DNA from: Streptomyces brasiliensis
GTDB lineage: Bacteria > Actinomycetota > Actinomycetes > Streptomycetales > Streptomycetaceae
Length of the DNA stretch: 64,000 bases
Assembly: GCF_014647875.1 (NCBI RefSeq)
Contig: NZ_BMQA01000026.1
Location: 45,921-109,920, forward strand
Direction: 5' to 3'
A program made the translations under genes and the position numbers. The notes below the pieces were generated by a model, which did no database searches, was not told where the DNA came from, and saw only the letters and a list, made by a program, of their open reading frames with translations. Shown piece after piece: positions 43,918-53,655 of this stretch; within the stretch, counting starts at the first letter, position 1; every line of letters starts with the position of its first letter.

Positions 43918-46155
43918 ATGTCCGCAGTTCATCAGGACGAATGCACACATGTCGGGGTGGGGCGCCGGGCCTTCCTCGGTCTGGCCGGTGCCACGCTGAC
44001 GTCCGTCGGCCTGGGCTCCCTGCTGGGCGCCGCACCCGCCGGCGCCGAGCCCATCGTCAAACCCGGTTCCGCGCTGCGCTTCGCGCTGGTGTCGGACACC
44101 CACATCACGCTCTCGTCGACCAAGTCCACACAGTCGCTGACGCAGGTCTGGGCCTCGATCGCCGCCCGCAACCCGGATGCCGTGCTGCACTGCGGCGACA
44201 TCACGGACACCGGGCGGCCCGACGAGTTCGAACTCTACGGCCAGATACTGCCGGCCGCGCTGCAGGGCAAGATGCACTACTCGCCCGGCAACCACGACGT
44301 GCGATGGGACCCGTCGGCGAAGGAGCAGTACCGCCGGCACTTCGGCCCCGCGCCCTATTCCTTCGACGCCGGCGGTGTCCACTTCATCGGCTTCGACCCC
44401 ACCCAGGTGCTTCAGGAGCCCGGCCACTACGGCCAGGGCGGCCTGGACTGGCTCGCCGACGACCTGCGGACACTGCACCCGGGCACCCCGGTAGTGCTGT
44501 TCCAGCACTTCCCGATGGGCAACACCTTCTACTACGTGGACGACCAGCCCGCGGTCCTCGACCTCCTCGCCCGGTACAACGTCCGCGGGATCTTCGCCGG
44601 GCACATCCACCGCGAGGTGGTGAGCCAGTTCAACGGCCTCACCCAGGTCGGGCTCAACGCGGTGGTCAACGGCGCCCTGTACTACTGGGTGGAGCGGGCA
44701 ACTGCCGCCGACGATTCGCCGGTGCTGCGGGTCACCCGGGTCAACATCGCCGCCGACGGCACCGAGACCGAGGTTCCCGTGACCGACATGCCGCTGACCG
44801 GCGACGGGCTCGGCCGCCCCCAGCGGCCCCGGCACGTGACCTTCGGCGAGATCGCCGACGGCAGCCTTCCGGTCACTGTCCGGCTGGACGCGGACGCCCA
44901 GGCGCAGCAGGTCGCGGTCGACCTCTACCCGCAGGCGGTGTTCGGCGGTTCCGCCACCCCCGCGTGGAAGAACCTCACCGAAGCGTCGGACCGCACCTGG
45001 ACCGGCTCGATCGACGTGTCGTCCGTCGCCCCCGGCACGCAGCGACTGCGTGTGCAGGTCACCGGGGCCGACACCCGTTGGTGGGAGGGCACCGCGCTCT
45101 TCGAGGCACCCGGCACGGCCGCCGACCCGAAGTCCCGGTGGCGCGAGCAGCTGAGCGGTGCCGTCCAGGGCGGCATCGCGCTCGCCGGCACGGGTGCCCG
45201 CCAAGTGGTGGTCGCCGCCTCGTCGTCGGGCGAGGTCGTCGCGCTGCGCAACGTCGACCGGCCGTCGCCCGAGCGGCAGTGGCGCACCCAGGTCGGACCG
45301 GTGTACCGGCGCCCGGCCGTCGACGCCGCGGGCGACACCCTGTTCGTACCGTCGTCGGACCACCGCCTGTACGCGCTGAACGCCGCCACCGGACGGGTCA
45401 AGTGGCAGTACGACGCGGGCGCCCCGGTGCTCAGCGCACCCGTGGTGGCCGAGGCCGGGGACCAGGAGCGGGTGATCTTCAGCGCGGGCTACAACCTGTT
45501 CGCTCTGGACGCGGCCACGGGGAACAGGCTCTGGTCGGTGGAGGGCCGCGGCTTCTCCTCGGGCCGGGCGGCCGTCGACGGCGCGGTCATCTACACGGCA
45601 GCGGACGACGGCTACGCCAGGGCCCACGACGCGGTGACGGGCCAGCAGTTGTGGGCGTATCAGATGGTCACCGGCGACGAGCACCGGCTCGCCCTGTACG
45701 GCGGCTGGGACAATGTGGTCGCCGTCGGCGACGGCGTCGTGATCGTCGGGAACGTCTCTCAGTCCTGGGGCCTGGACGCCGCCACCGGCGCCCTGCGCTG
45801 GACGGTGTCCGGCAGCGCGATGTACGCGCCCGCGCTCATCCTCGGCGACGGAACCGCCCTGCTGACCACCGAGTTCGGGGTGATGACCCGTATCGACCTG
45901 GCCACCGGCGCCAAGCGGTGGCAGACCAATCTCGCGGTGCGCGTCTTCAACGCCGGTGTGGCCATCGAGGGCGACACGGCGTGGGCCCAGTCCGTCGACG
46001 GAAAGCTGATCGGCGTGCGCTTGGCCGACGGTGTGCGCCAGGGCTGGCTGCAGCGCGGCCTGGTCTACTCGTTCAGCACCCCGCAGATCGTGGACGGCGT
46101 TCTGGTCGTCGGCGACCAGAACGGTGTGGTGGAAGGCGTGGCGCTCCCGCGCTGA
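43918..46155 (+). CDS. Exported metallophosphoesterase with PQQ-like beta-propeller
   Basis: A 745-residue protein. A Tat signal (VGRRAFLGLAGA) is followed by a calcineurin-type phosphoesterase with metal motifs SDTH (near 58), GDITD (92), GNHD (124), FQHFP (195) and GHIHRE (228). A linker domain follows. Then come repeated PQQ-like blades (LYALNAATGRVKWQYDAG, LFALDAATGNRLWSVEG, WGLDAATGALRWTV) from about residue 400 to the end. It is secreted folded and probably hydrolyses a phosphoester outside the membrane while the propeller binds substrate or polymer. GAGAAG precedes the ATG. A strong terminator follows. Confidence 0.92.
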   Translation: MSAVHQDECTHVGVGRRAFLGLAGATLTSVGLGSLLGAAPAGAEPIVKPGSALRFALVSDTHITLSSTKSTQSLTQVWASIAARNPDAVLHCGDITDTGRPDEFELYGQILPAALQGKMHYSPGNHDVRWDPSAKEQYRRHFGPAPYSFDAGGVHFIGFDPTQVLQEPGHYGQGGLDWLADDLRTLHPGTPVVLFQHFPMGNTFYYVDDQPAVLDLLARYNVRGIFAGHIHREVVSQFNGLTQVGLNAVVNGALYYWVERATAADDSPVLRVTRVNIAADGTETEVPVTDMPLTGDGLGRPQRPRHVTFGEIADGSLPVTVRLDADAQAQQVAVDLYPQAVFGGSATPAWKNLTEASDRTWTGSIDVSSVAPGTQRLRVQVTGADTRWWEGTALFEAPGTAADPKSRWREQLSGAVQGGIALAGTGARQVVVAASSSGEVVALRNVDRPSPERQWRTQVGPVYRRPAVDAAGDTLFVPSSDHRLYALNAATGRVKWQYDAGAPVLSAPVVAEAGDQERVIFSAGYNLFALDAATGNRLWSVEGRGFSSGRAAVDGAVIYTAADDGYARAHDAVTGQQLWAYQMVTGDEHRLALYGGWDNVVAVGDGVVIVGNVSQSWGLDAATGALRWTVSGSAMYAPALILGDGTALLTTEFGVMTRIDLATGAKRWQTNLAVRVFNAGVAIEGDTAWAQSVDGKLIGVRLADGVRQGWLQRGLVYSFSTPQIVDGVLVVGDQNGVVEGVALPR

Positions 46156-46227
46156 CCAGGAGGCCGACGCAGTGACGGGTCCGCACACCGTGCGTGCTTC
46201 GCGGACCCGTCGCAAACCCGCGCCGAC

Positions 46228-46264
46228 ACGCGGCCCGAACCGTCCCTGGTACGGTTCGGGCCGC
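46228..46264. terminator. Bidirectional hairpin terminator between convergent genes
   Basis: A perfect 15-bp stem (arms 46228-46242 and 46250-46264) with a 7-nt loop lies between the metallophosphoesterase and ROK genes. Confidence 0.85.
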
Positions 46265-46413
46265 GCGTTGCAAGGGCGCGCCGGCCGCGGCCGCGTCGCT
46301 GACCGCGCTTCTCTCCTACTGTGGCGCACCGTTCAGCGCGCGTACCCCGGAAAGGTCTCGACGACGTCCGTCAGTCGGCAGGATGGCGTGCGGGCTGTCT
46401 TGGGGGTTGTCCG

Positions 46414-47616
46414 TCATGACGCTTGCTCGAAGGCGAGGTCGCTGGCCAGCACCGCGGCGCCGGTCACACCGGCGCGCGGCCCCAGCTCGGACAGCACGAC
46501 GGGCAGGTTCCTGGTCGCAAGCGGCAGCGACCGGTGGTACACGACGCTGCGGATCTCGGCGAGCAGGATGTGGCCGAGCTGGGCGAGCCCGCCGCCGATC
46601 ACGATCATCGAGGGGTTGGCGAAGCTGACCAGGCCTGCGAGCACGCCGCCGACGTGGCGCCCACCGTCGCGGATGAGCTGGATGCACGTCACGTCCCCCT
46701 CCGACGCGCCCTCGGCCACATCCTTCGCGGTGACCGTGCCGGAGGCGGCCAGCCGCTCGGCCAGTGCCGGGGACCGATGCGAGCGGGCGGCCGCGGTCGC
46801 CTCGCGGGCGAGTGCGGCGCCGCTGAACAGCGCCTCGAGGCAGCCGACGTTGCCGCAGGAACAGACCGGCCCCTGCGCGTCGACCTGGATGTGCCCGATG
46901 TCGCCGGCGCAGCCGTCGGTCCCGCGGTAGACGTTGCCCTCCTGGTAGATGCCGCATCCGACCCCGGTTCCGATCTTGACGAACAGGAAGTCGTCGACCG
47001 AGTGCGCTGCGCCGCCGTGCCGCTCGCCTACCGCCATGATGTTGGCATCGTTGTCGACGACAGCGGGGCAGCCGTGCTCACGGGTGAGGTACTCGCGCAC
47101 TGGGAAGCGGTCCCAGCCCGGCATGATCGGCGGCGACACCGGTACGCCGTCACGGAAGCTCACGGGACCGGGCACCCCGATGCCGACCGCGGTGAGCCGT
47201 TCGTACGCCCCCTCGGCGCGGGCCTTTGCGAGCAACTCGTCGGCCCGGTGGAGGATCGCCTTCGGCCCGGAGCGGAGGTCGGCGGACTCCTGGTACGCCG
47301 CGACCTGCTCCAGCCGGCCGTTGGTCACCTCGACGTCGATCGAGGTGACGCCCAGGTCGATGGAGGCGAAGCGCAGATCAGGGTTCAGTTCGACGAGCGT
47401 GGAGCGGCGGCCGCCTCGGGACGTGGCCGCCCCGGCTTCGGCGGCGTAGCCCGCCGCGATCAGACGCTCCAGTTCGGCGAGCAGCCGCCGCCGGGATACC
47501 TCAAGTCGGTCGCCCAGCTCGGCACGTGACAACGCGCCTTCGTCGCGCAGCAGCCGCAGCAGCTCGACATGCAGCGGTTGTGGGCTTCGCACCGGGGTCC
47601 CCTTTGACACGTTCAT
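46414..47616 (-). CDS. ROK-family transcriptional regulator
   Basis: A 400-residue ROK repressor. The N-terminal winged HTH reads LSRAELGDRLEVSRRRLLAE. The ROK sugar-kinase-like domain has the phosphate loop SIDLGVTSIDVEV, the GxGxG-type strand FVKIGTGVGCGIYQEG, and the zinc motif GHIQVDAQGPVCSCGNVGCL. It senses a sugar or sugar phosphate. It is encoded between the exported metallophosphoesterase and the isomerase/ThuA genes and most likely controls them. The zinc cysteines are all present. Confidence 0.92.
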   Translation of the reverse strand: MNVSKGTPVRSPQPLHVELLRLLRDEGALSRAELGDRLEVSRRRLLAELERLIAAGYAAEAGAATSRGGRRSTLVELNPDLRFASIDLGVTSIDVEVTNGRLEQVAAYQESADLRSGPKAILHRADELLAKARAEGAYERLTAVGIGVPGPVSFRDGVPVSPPIMPGWDRFPVREYLTREHGCPAVVDNDANIMAVGERHGGAAHSVDDFLFVKIGTGVGCGIYQEGNVYRGTDGCAGDIGHIQVDAQGPVCSCGNVGCLEALFSGAALAREATAAARSHRSPALAERLAASGTVTAKDVAEGASEGDVTCIQLIRDGGRHVGGVLAGLVSFANPSMIVIGGGLAQLGHILLAEIRSVVYHRSLPLATRNLPVVLSELGPRAGVTGAAVLASDLAFEQAS

Positions 47617-47820
47617 ATCAGCGCAACATGCTGCGCCATACCCTTCACGATAGTGACTTTCGTCGGGAGCGCTCCATACTTTTCGGTCCCACTACCAGAA
47701 CTTTTGATTTGAAATGCAAAAACTCGGGACAGGATTCGTCGGCAGGTATCCCGCTCCCGCCGCGGTGGCCACAAGGCGCGTGGCCGCCGCGACGTGAGCG
47801 GGACGGAGTGCCGGCGGGTG
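47617..47820. promoter_or_regulatory. Regulatory gap upstream of the ROK gene
   Basis: An AT-rich block at 47696-47724 contains TTTTG...CAAAA inverted ends around ATTTGAAATG, and GACTTTCGTCGGGAG stands near 47653. CCAGAACTT-TG motifs recur near 53050 before the ThuA gene, so these may be ROK sites. Weak evidence. Confidence 0.35.
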
Positions 47821-49128
47821 TCAGCCGCGCAGTGCCGCCATGCCGGCCGCGCTGATCCTGGAGAAGCGCAGGGACTGGCCCGGGTCCGAGTTGCCGCCCG
47901 GGGCGTTGTCCTGCTCGTAGTTCGCGTTGTAGTGCCCCTTGGCGCCGACGCCCTGGTAGAAGGTGGTGTAGTCGATGTCGCTGCGGGGGTCGCCGAACGG
48001 GATGAAGTTGTAGCCGTTGCCGACGCCGGGCGCCTCGCCGGTAGCGTCGCCGTCCTTGGCGTGGAAGAGCTGGTAGCGCTGGGGCTGCTTGGCGACCTGG
48101 GCGGCCGGGTCGAAGATGTCCTCGACGCGGTTGCCCTCCCAGTCGTAGCGCCACCGCCACTGGTGCTGGGCGACGTGCGCCCAGTACACGTCCATCTCGA
48201 TGACGCACAGGGCCGGGTCGGTGACGTCGAGATAGTGCTGCATGAGGCGCTTACCCGACTCGCCTCGTACCTGCGTGGGCGCGATCGGCTGGCCTGTCAC
48301 ACGGTCCTGGGTCACGGTGACCATCGGACCGTCCTGCAGGAAGTTGTACGCCGGCGAGTGGTTGTGGGTGTAGAGGTGGATGCCCCACTGCTGGCTGATC
48401 GTGTTCAGCGCTTCCCACTTCTCGCCGGCGACGGTCCACGGCTCGATGTTGCGGTTGCCCGAGTTCGTCGGGTCGTTGCCGGTGCCCATGAACGGCGTGC
48501 CCAGTATCGCCGCGAACTCCAGCTCGGTCTGCAGCCGCTCGTAGTCCTGCGCGGCCATGGTGCCGCCGGCGCTGTTCGGGCCGTACCACGTGTTGGGGAT
48601 GAAGCCGTGGTTGCCGATCGCCTCCAGGCCGTAGGCGTCGAGGAAGCCGCGCAAGGTGCGCGCGTACGCCAGGTACGCCGCCCGCGACTGCGCCGTGGTG
48701 ACGCCGCCGGGCGCCGGGTTGGGCGCGTCGCCGCCGGGGTTCGCGGCGTTCTGGCCGTAACCGGCGAACTCGATCTGTTTGAAGCCGCAGTTCGCCAGGA
48801 ACTCGAACAGTTCGGCCCAGCCGCCGGGCAGCGGCACCAGCGGGCCGAGGTCGGTGGGGTCCTGCGGGAAGTCGGGGCCGCCCAGGTAGCCCATGGTGGG
48901 GGCGACGCCGAGCGCTCTGCTCGCCGCTATGCCGACCCGGGTGGGCACGTCACGCTGGCTGTAGGCGATCGTGCCCAGCTTGCCGGCGGGGATGAGCCGG
49001 CCGTTGGCCGCGCTCGCCAGGGTCGGCGTGAACACGGACGCGGGGCCGATCGGGCTGAGCGCCGCGGCCACCGCCGCGCCCGTGCCGACCATGAAGCGGC
49101 GTCGGCTGAAGTTGCTGTTGAAGGCCAT
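47821..49128 (-). CDS. Exported sugar isomerase/epimerase-like TIM-barrel protein
   Basis: A 435-residue protein with a Tat signal (FSRRRFMVGTGAAVAAALSP) and an AP-endonuclease-2/xylose-isomerase-like barrel. Visible metal-site residues are ELEFAAILGTPFMG, HNHSPAY, VIEMDVYWAHV and QLFHAKDGDAT (Glu, His, Asp, His pattern). It would isomerise or epimerise a keto-sugar outside the cytoplasm, unusual for this fold. It follows the ThuA/PQQ gene by 86 bp on the same strand, so both are probably one operon. Confidence 0.9.
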   Translation of the reverse strand: MAFNSNFSRRRFMVGTGAAVAAALSPIGPASVFTPTLASAANGRLIPAGKLGTIAYSQRDVPTRVGIAASRALGVAPTMGYLGGPDFPQDPTDLGPLVPLPGGWAELFEFLANCGFKQIEFAGYGQNAANPGGDAPNPAPGGVTTAQSRAAYLAYARTLRGFLDAYGLEAIGNHGFIPNTWYGPNSAGGTMAAQDYERLQTELEFAAILGTPFMGTGNDPTNSGNRNIEPWTVAGEKWEALNTISQQWGIHLYTHNHSPAYNFLQDGPMVTVTQDRVTGQPIAPTQVRGESGKRLMQHYLDVTDPALCVIEMDVYWAHVAQHQWRWRYDWEGNRVEDIFDPAAQVAKQPQRYQLFHAKDGDATGEAPGVGNGYNFIPFGDPRSDIDYTTFYQGVGAKGHYNANYEQDNAPGGNSDPGQSLRFSRISAAGMAALRG

Positions 49129-49214
49129 TGTGGTCCCTCTTTCGAAGTGGCTGAACCAGATCAGGGCCGGGGGCGCCGCAGTGGGCGTGCGGCGCCCCCG
49201 GCCGCGGGGTGGTG

Positions 49215-52200
49215 CTAGGAAGTGCTCACTCCTTGTCCGCCGAACTCGGCCCAGTTGAGGTTGAACAGGTTGGCGCCGGTCTGGCCGCCCGTGACCGACC
49301 GGAGCACGAGGTAGATCTTGTGCTTGCCGCCCGGGTCGGTGATCGGGAACTTCTGGCTCTCCCAGGTCCCTGTGGCACCGGTCGACGTGAGATTCGCCGT
49401 GGTGAGAACCGGCCCGTCGACCGAGTCGAGGTGGACCTCGACGGCGGCCATCGGGCTGCCCGCAGGCACCTGTGTCGACGTGCTCGCCACCCGGAACGTC
49501 AGCGAGTCGATGCTGTGCAGGTCGAACGGTCCGTTCAGGGCGATCCAGTCACCGTCGCCGAGGCTGCCGCGGTGCTGGCTGCCGCCTGCAGGGTCGTTCG
49601 TCGTGGCCACGTTGGTACCGGACTGCTCCAGGGCGAACTCGACCTCCTGGCGCTTCTGCCGGATCTGGTTCTGCGTGACCGTCGACAGCGCCGGAACGCC
49701 GCCGGGACCGCCGCGATCGGTGTAGGACGCGCTGATGACACCGAACACGTTGCCACCGTGGGACACGTCGTCGGCATCGGTCGACAGCACACCCGTGCAG
49801 CCGTGGACGGACTGCTCCGCGTGGCCGTGGGTGTCGTGGCCGAGGACGAACGTCACCTCGACGCGGCTACAGTCGATCGTCCCGTCCTCCGGGTCGGTGA
49901 CCGTCACCGAGAACGGGATGTCGTCGCCGAAGGAGAACAGGCCGCCGTCGACCGGCGAATTGACCTTCACGACGGGCGCGGTGTTGCCGACCGTGATGGT
50001 CGTGTTCGCCGAGGCGGACTTGCCGCTGGAGTCGAGCACCGTCAGCTTCGCGGTGTACTGCCCGGGTGTCGTGTACGTGTACTGCGGGTCGGGGTCGATC
50101 GAGTCGACGACTCCGTCACCGTTGAAGTCCCACTCGAACCGGATCGAGTCGCCCGTGTCGGGGTCCCGCGAACCGGCGCTGGAGAACTTCACGTTCAGCG
50201 GTGCCGAACCGTTCGTCGGCGTGGCCGTGAGCGCCGGGATCGGTGCGCGCTGGCCCTTGACGTAGTCCCACCGGTACAGACCGGCGTCGGTGTTGCTGTT
50301 GAAGAAGCCGTCGCCGTAGCCGAGCAGATAGAAGTGACCCTTCCCATCGAACTGGAGGTCCATCGGGTTGTCGCACTCGAACGGCTTGCTCGTGTCCGGG
50401 ACCCGCTGGGCGTTGAGACCGCCGCAGTCGAGCACGTCGTTGATCTTGAATACCCGGTTCTTGGAGTCCAGGCGGACCTCCTTGAGGGTGTCCCGGGTGA
50501 ACTCGCCGGCGAAGACCGCGTTGTCGTAGTACGGCGGCAGCTTCGTCTGATCCGGGTTGTCCGGGTCGAAGTGGTACTTGGCCGCGCCGTGCGGGCCGAC
50601 ACCGCCGGTGCCCAGCTCGGGGAACAGCCGCGGGCAGGTGGTGGCGCCGGAGCCGTTGTAGTACGCGGCGCACGGCGTACCGATCGGGTTGTCCGCCCGG
50701 TTCTCGGGCGTGAACGAGTACCAGATGTCCGGGTTGGTGATCGGCGGAGCGTACTCCAGACCGGGCTCGACGGTGGGCCCGCCGTTGAGGTTCCACCTGG
50801 AGTTGTTCTGCGGTCCGCGGTTGGGGTTGTCACACTCGAACGCCTGCGCGGGACTGTCCAGCGGCGTGGAGGTGTTGAAGTTCCAGCGGTAGTACGGCAG
50901 GTCCTGGCGCACACACAGTGGCCAGCCGTAGTTCGCCGGCTTGCGCACGATCTCCATCCGGCCGGTGCCGGCAGGCCCGCGGAAGTCCTGCGGGGTCTGC
51001 GAGTCGGGCGAGTAGTCGGTGACGTAGGCCACGTCGTTCTCGTCGACCTGGATCCGGAACGGGTTGCGGAAGCCCATCGCGTAGATCTCCGGACGGGTCT
51101 TGTCCTTGCCGACCGGGAAGAGGTTGCCCGAGGGGACCGTGTAGGCCCCGCCGAACTTGTTCTGATCACCGGCGGCGATGTCGCCGTCCTTGACCGAGAT
51201 GCGCAGGACCTTGCCGCGCAGGTCATTGGTGTTCTGCGCCGAGCGGCGAGCGTCGACGAACGGGGCGTTGTACTGCCCGGTCGTGGTCAGCATGTCGTTG
51301 AAGGGAGAGAAGCCTCCGGAGTTGCCGCCGCCGGACGGGGTGTCGTCGCCGGTGGTCATCCACAGGTTGTTGTGCTTGTCGAAGTCGATGTCGCCCGCGA
51401 CATGGCAGCAGGCGCCGCGGTTGACCGGAACCCGCATGATCTCCTGCTCGGACCCGACATCGAGGTGCGCCGGTGTGTCCCCGGCGGCGTCGACGAACTT
51501 GAACCGGGACAGCTGGAAGTACCCGACCCAGGGATCCCAGACGGACGGCGAGGCCCCGGTCGTCGGCGCGTCCGCCGTCGGAGTCGTCTGCGTGACGACC
51601 TCACCGGTCGACAGCTTCACGTCCTTCACGGTGGGGGGCGCGTAGTAGAGGTAGACCCAGTGGTTGGTCTTGAAGTCGTTGTCGATCCCCGGCCCGTACA
51701 TGCCGTCTTCGCTGTTCTGGTAGACCGGGATCTGGGCCAGCACGGTGGTCTTGTTCGACTCGGGGTCGTGCATCCGGACGCTGCCGCGGCGGTCGGTCTG
51801 GATGACCCGGTTGTCGGGAAGGACGTCGAAGCCGATCGGCTCGTTCAGGTTCGGCGGCGTCGCCACGGCCGTCTGCTGGTAGTTGGACAGCACGGTCGCG
51901 CCGCAGTCGGAGTACACCGGGTCGGCCTGGCCGGCCGCCCACTTGATCGCGCCACCGAGGTGTGAGCGCATGTCTTTCTCGCCGAAGCTGTCGGCGGTGT
52001 TTCCGAGCGCGGTGTAGAACGAGCGGCCGCCCTGCCAGTCCTTGCACCAGGTGACCGGGTGGTCGTAGCCCATCTTGCCGCCGCTGATGCCGGTGAGCGT
52101 TCCGCCCCACGGCTGCTGCTTGAAGGCGTCCTCGACGACGGTGGCGAGGACATGGCTCTTGCCTCGCACATTGGACTTGAAGTTGTACCAGTCGTCGGTG

Positions 52201-52757
52201 TGGGTCCAGTACTCCGGCAGCTTCTTCGACGCGTCATGGACGCGGTCGGCGACCTTGATGGTGCCGGGCTGCACACCGGTCCGGCCGGAAGCGCGGGTGC
52301 CGAGGGCGTCGGACAGGAAGGCCCAGTCGGGCTGGGCCTCGATCGCCGAGCCGATGCCGACGAAGCCGCCGCCCGCGCGGTAGTACGCCTCGAAGGCGTC
52401 CTGCTGGTCGGTGGTGAGCACGTCGCCGCTGGTGTTGAGGAAGACGACGGCGCGGTACTGCTTGAGGTGCTCTTCGTCGAACTTGCGGGCGTCGTCGGTT
52501 ACTTGAACCGCGAACCGCAGCTGGTTGCCCAGCTGTCTTATGGCGCTCACACCGGCGTCGGTGACCGCCGGGTCCGCGTCCGTGGATTTCGTGAAGACCA
52601 GGACTCTGTACTGATTGCCGGAGCTCTCCGGCACCGCAGCGTCCGGTGGGGACGCTGCGGCCGGGACGGACGCCGACGCCAAACCGATGAGCATGCTGCC
52701 CACGAGTGCGAGCAGCGCGCCGAACACGGTGAGGCGGCGGCGAAAGTCAATGCGCAT
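49215..52757 (-). CDS. Secreted ThuA / sorbosone-dehydrogenase-like / PKD protein
   Basis: A 1180-residue exported multidomain protein. A signal peptide (AALLALVGSMLIGLASASVP-like) is followed by a ThuA domain at about 50-285 (RVLVFTKSTD, GGFVGIGSAIEAQPDW, GRSFYTALGN). A PQQ/sorbosone-dehydrogenase-type beta-propeller spans about 295-830 (GFDVLPDNRVIQTDRRG, YAMGFRNPFRIQVDENDVAY). A PKD domain follows at about 842-922 (RFEWDFNGDGVVDS, YTYTTPGQYTAKLTVLDSSG) and a CBM6-like domain at about 1035-1180. It probably oxidises a sugar or polyol in or on a polysaccharide, with CBM and PKD for attachment. It starts the operon with the isomerase. Confidence 0.92.
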   Translation of the reverse strand: MRIDFRRRLTVFGALLALVGSMLIGLASASVPAAASPPDAAVPESSGNQYRVLVFTKSTDADPAVTDAGVSAIRQLGNQLRFAVQVTDDARKFDEEHLKQYRAVVFLNTSGDVLTTDQQDAFEAYYRAGGGFVGIGSAIEAQPDWAFLSDALGTRASGRTGVQPGTIKVADRVHDASKKLPEYWTHTDDWYNFKSNVRGKSHVLATVVEDAFKQQPWGGTLTGISGGKMGYDHPVTWCKDWQGGRSFYTALGNTADSFGEKDMRSHLGGAIKWAAGQADPVYSDCGATVLSNYQQTAVATPPNLNEPIGFDVLPDNRVIQTDRRGSVRMHDPESNKTTVLAQIPVYQNSEDGMYGPGIDNDFKTNHWVYLYYAPPTVKDVKLSTGEVVTQTTPTADAPTTGASPSVWDPWVGYFQLSRFKFVDAAGDTPAHLDVGSEQEIMRVPVNRGACCHVAGDIDFDKHNNLWMTTGDDTPSGGGNSGGFSPFNDMLTTTGQYNAPFVDARRSAQNTNDLRGKVLRISVKDGDIAAGDQNKFGGAYTVPSGNLFPVGKDKTRPEIYAMGFRNPFRIQVDENDVAYVTDYSPDSQTPQDFRGPAGTGRMEIVRKPANYGWPLCVRQDLPYYRWNFNTSTPLDSPAQAFECDNPNRGPQNNSRWNLNGGPTVEPGLEYAPPITNPDIWYSFTPENRADNPIGTPCAAYYNGSGATTCPRLFPELGTGGVGPHGAAKYHFDPDNPDQTKLPPYYDNAVFAGEFTRDTLKEVRLDSKNRVFKINDVLDCGGLNAQRVPDTSKPFECDNPMDLQFDGKGHFYLLGYGDGFFNSNTDAGLYRWDYVKGQRAPIPALTATPTNGSAPLNVKFSSAGSRDPDTGDSIRFEWDFNGDGVVDSIDPDPQYTYTTPGQYTAKLTVLDSSGKSASANTTITVGNTAPVVKVNSPVDGGLFSFGDDIPFSVTVTDPEDGTIDCSRVEVTFVLGHDTHGHAEQSVHGCTGVLSTDADDVSHGGNVFGVISASYTDRGGPGGVPALSTVTQNQIRQKRQEVEFALEQSGTNVATTNDPAGGSQHRGSLGDGDWIALNGPFDLHSIDSLTFRVASTSTQVPAGSPMAAVEVHLDSVDGPVLTTANLTSTGATGTWESQKFPITDPGGKHKIYLVLRSVTGGQTGANLFNLNWAEFGGQGVSTS

Positions 52758-53149
52758 GGAACCTCCTCAGGGGTACGTCAGACCAACGGGCCGTCGTACG
52801 GAGACGGCCCGGCCGGGAAGGGTGCGGTATGCGCCGGAATGTGCAGAAAAAGGCGGACAGATGATCGATCGCAGCGGTGCGGGCGGGACGGGACGGCGTG
52901 ACGGCAGGTGCGTGTACTACGCCGAGCTGCGCGTCAGTGCCCACCGGGATCGCTGGTGAGCGACTGGCTCGGTCCAAGTTCTTGCGCGGATCGTATAGCC
53001 GCGAATCCACCAAAGATAGAGTCTGTTACGCGAAAGTTTCGCTCAAAGGCCCAGAACTTCTGCTCAAACAAGTCAAAGTCCGCTGACGACGAGAGGAACG
53101 CCGTTGCCCAGCCGGCGATCCCCGGCGGCACGTCACCGACGTCCTGGCG

Positions 53150-53432
53150 ATCAAGCTCGTGGCACGGGCCTGGGAGAGTGCTGCTCTCATTGCGGCCCCT
53201 CAAGGGCATGAACCTCACCGCCTCCATGGCCCGGGCCTTGGAGCACCGCGGTGCACCTGGCCTCGTGGCCCGAGTGGTCGCAGAGCTGGGGGGACTCGCC
53301 TTGAAGATTGCATACGAGCGCTGGAGCGACTTGAGCAATACCGACGAGTTCAGCGCTGTCGCCCGACAGGCCCTCAGTGAGGTACAAGCCGCCGCTTCGA
53401 CCGCCGTAGGGCGCCCTGGCCGCTCGGAGTGA
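53150..53432 (+). pseudogene. TetR-family C-terminal relic
   Basis: One frame reads MARALEHRGAPGLVARVVAE LGG, KIAYERWSDLSNTDEFSAVA and ends in RPGRSE. It looks like the last helices of a TetR ligand domain. No HTH precedes it in any frame; the 5' part was lost. A 44-codon frame from ATG 53440 is too short to assign. Confidence 0.45.
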
Positions 53433-53655
53433 TCGACCATGATCGTTCTCGCCGACAAGGCTGTACCGATGTTCCCCGAGGCCCTGTCCCGCGACCGCTA
53501 CTTCTTCCAGCTCCCCGACCTGCCCGGCGGCCTGCGGCCCCTGCGTGGCAAGGGCGACGCGGACGGATCGTGATCAGGCCCCCGGGGCGATCTCGCGGGT
53601 GACGGAACCCATGGCGCGGGCGTTCTGGTCGCGACGCCGGGACGGCGTGTGTTCG

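Noticed and set aside
43882..46329. 815-codon open frame antisense to the metallophosphoesterase
   Set aside because: Shadow; all metal motifs and propeller repeats are on the plus strand.
49209..51965. 918-codon open frame antisense to the ThuA/PQQ gene
   Set aside because: Val/Asp/Arg/Gly-rich shadow frame; the opposite strand encodes a coherent multidomain secreted protein.
53440..53573. 44-codon ORF after the TetR relic
   Set aside because: Too short and without family resemblance; probably remnant DNA.
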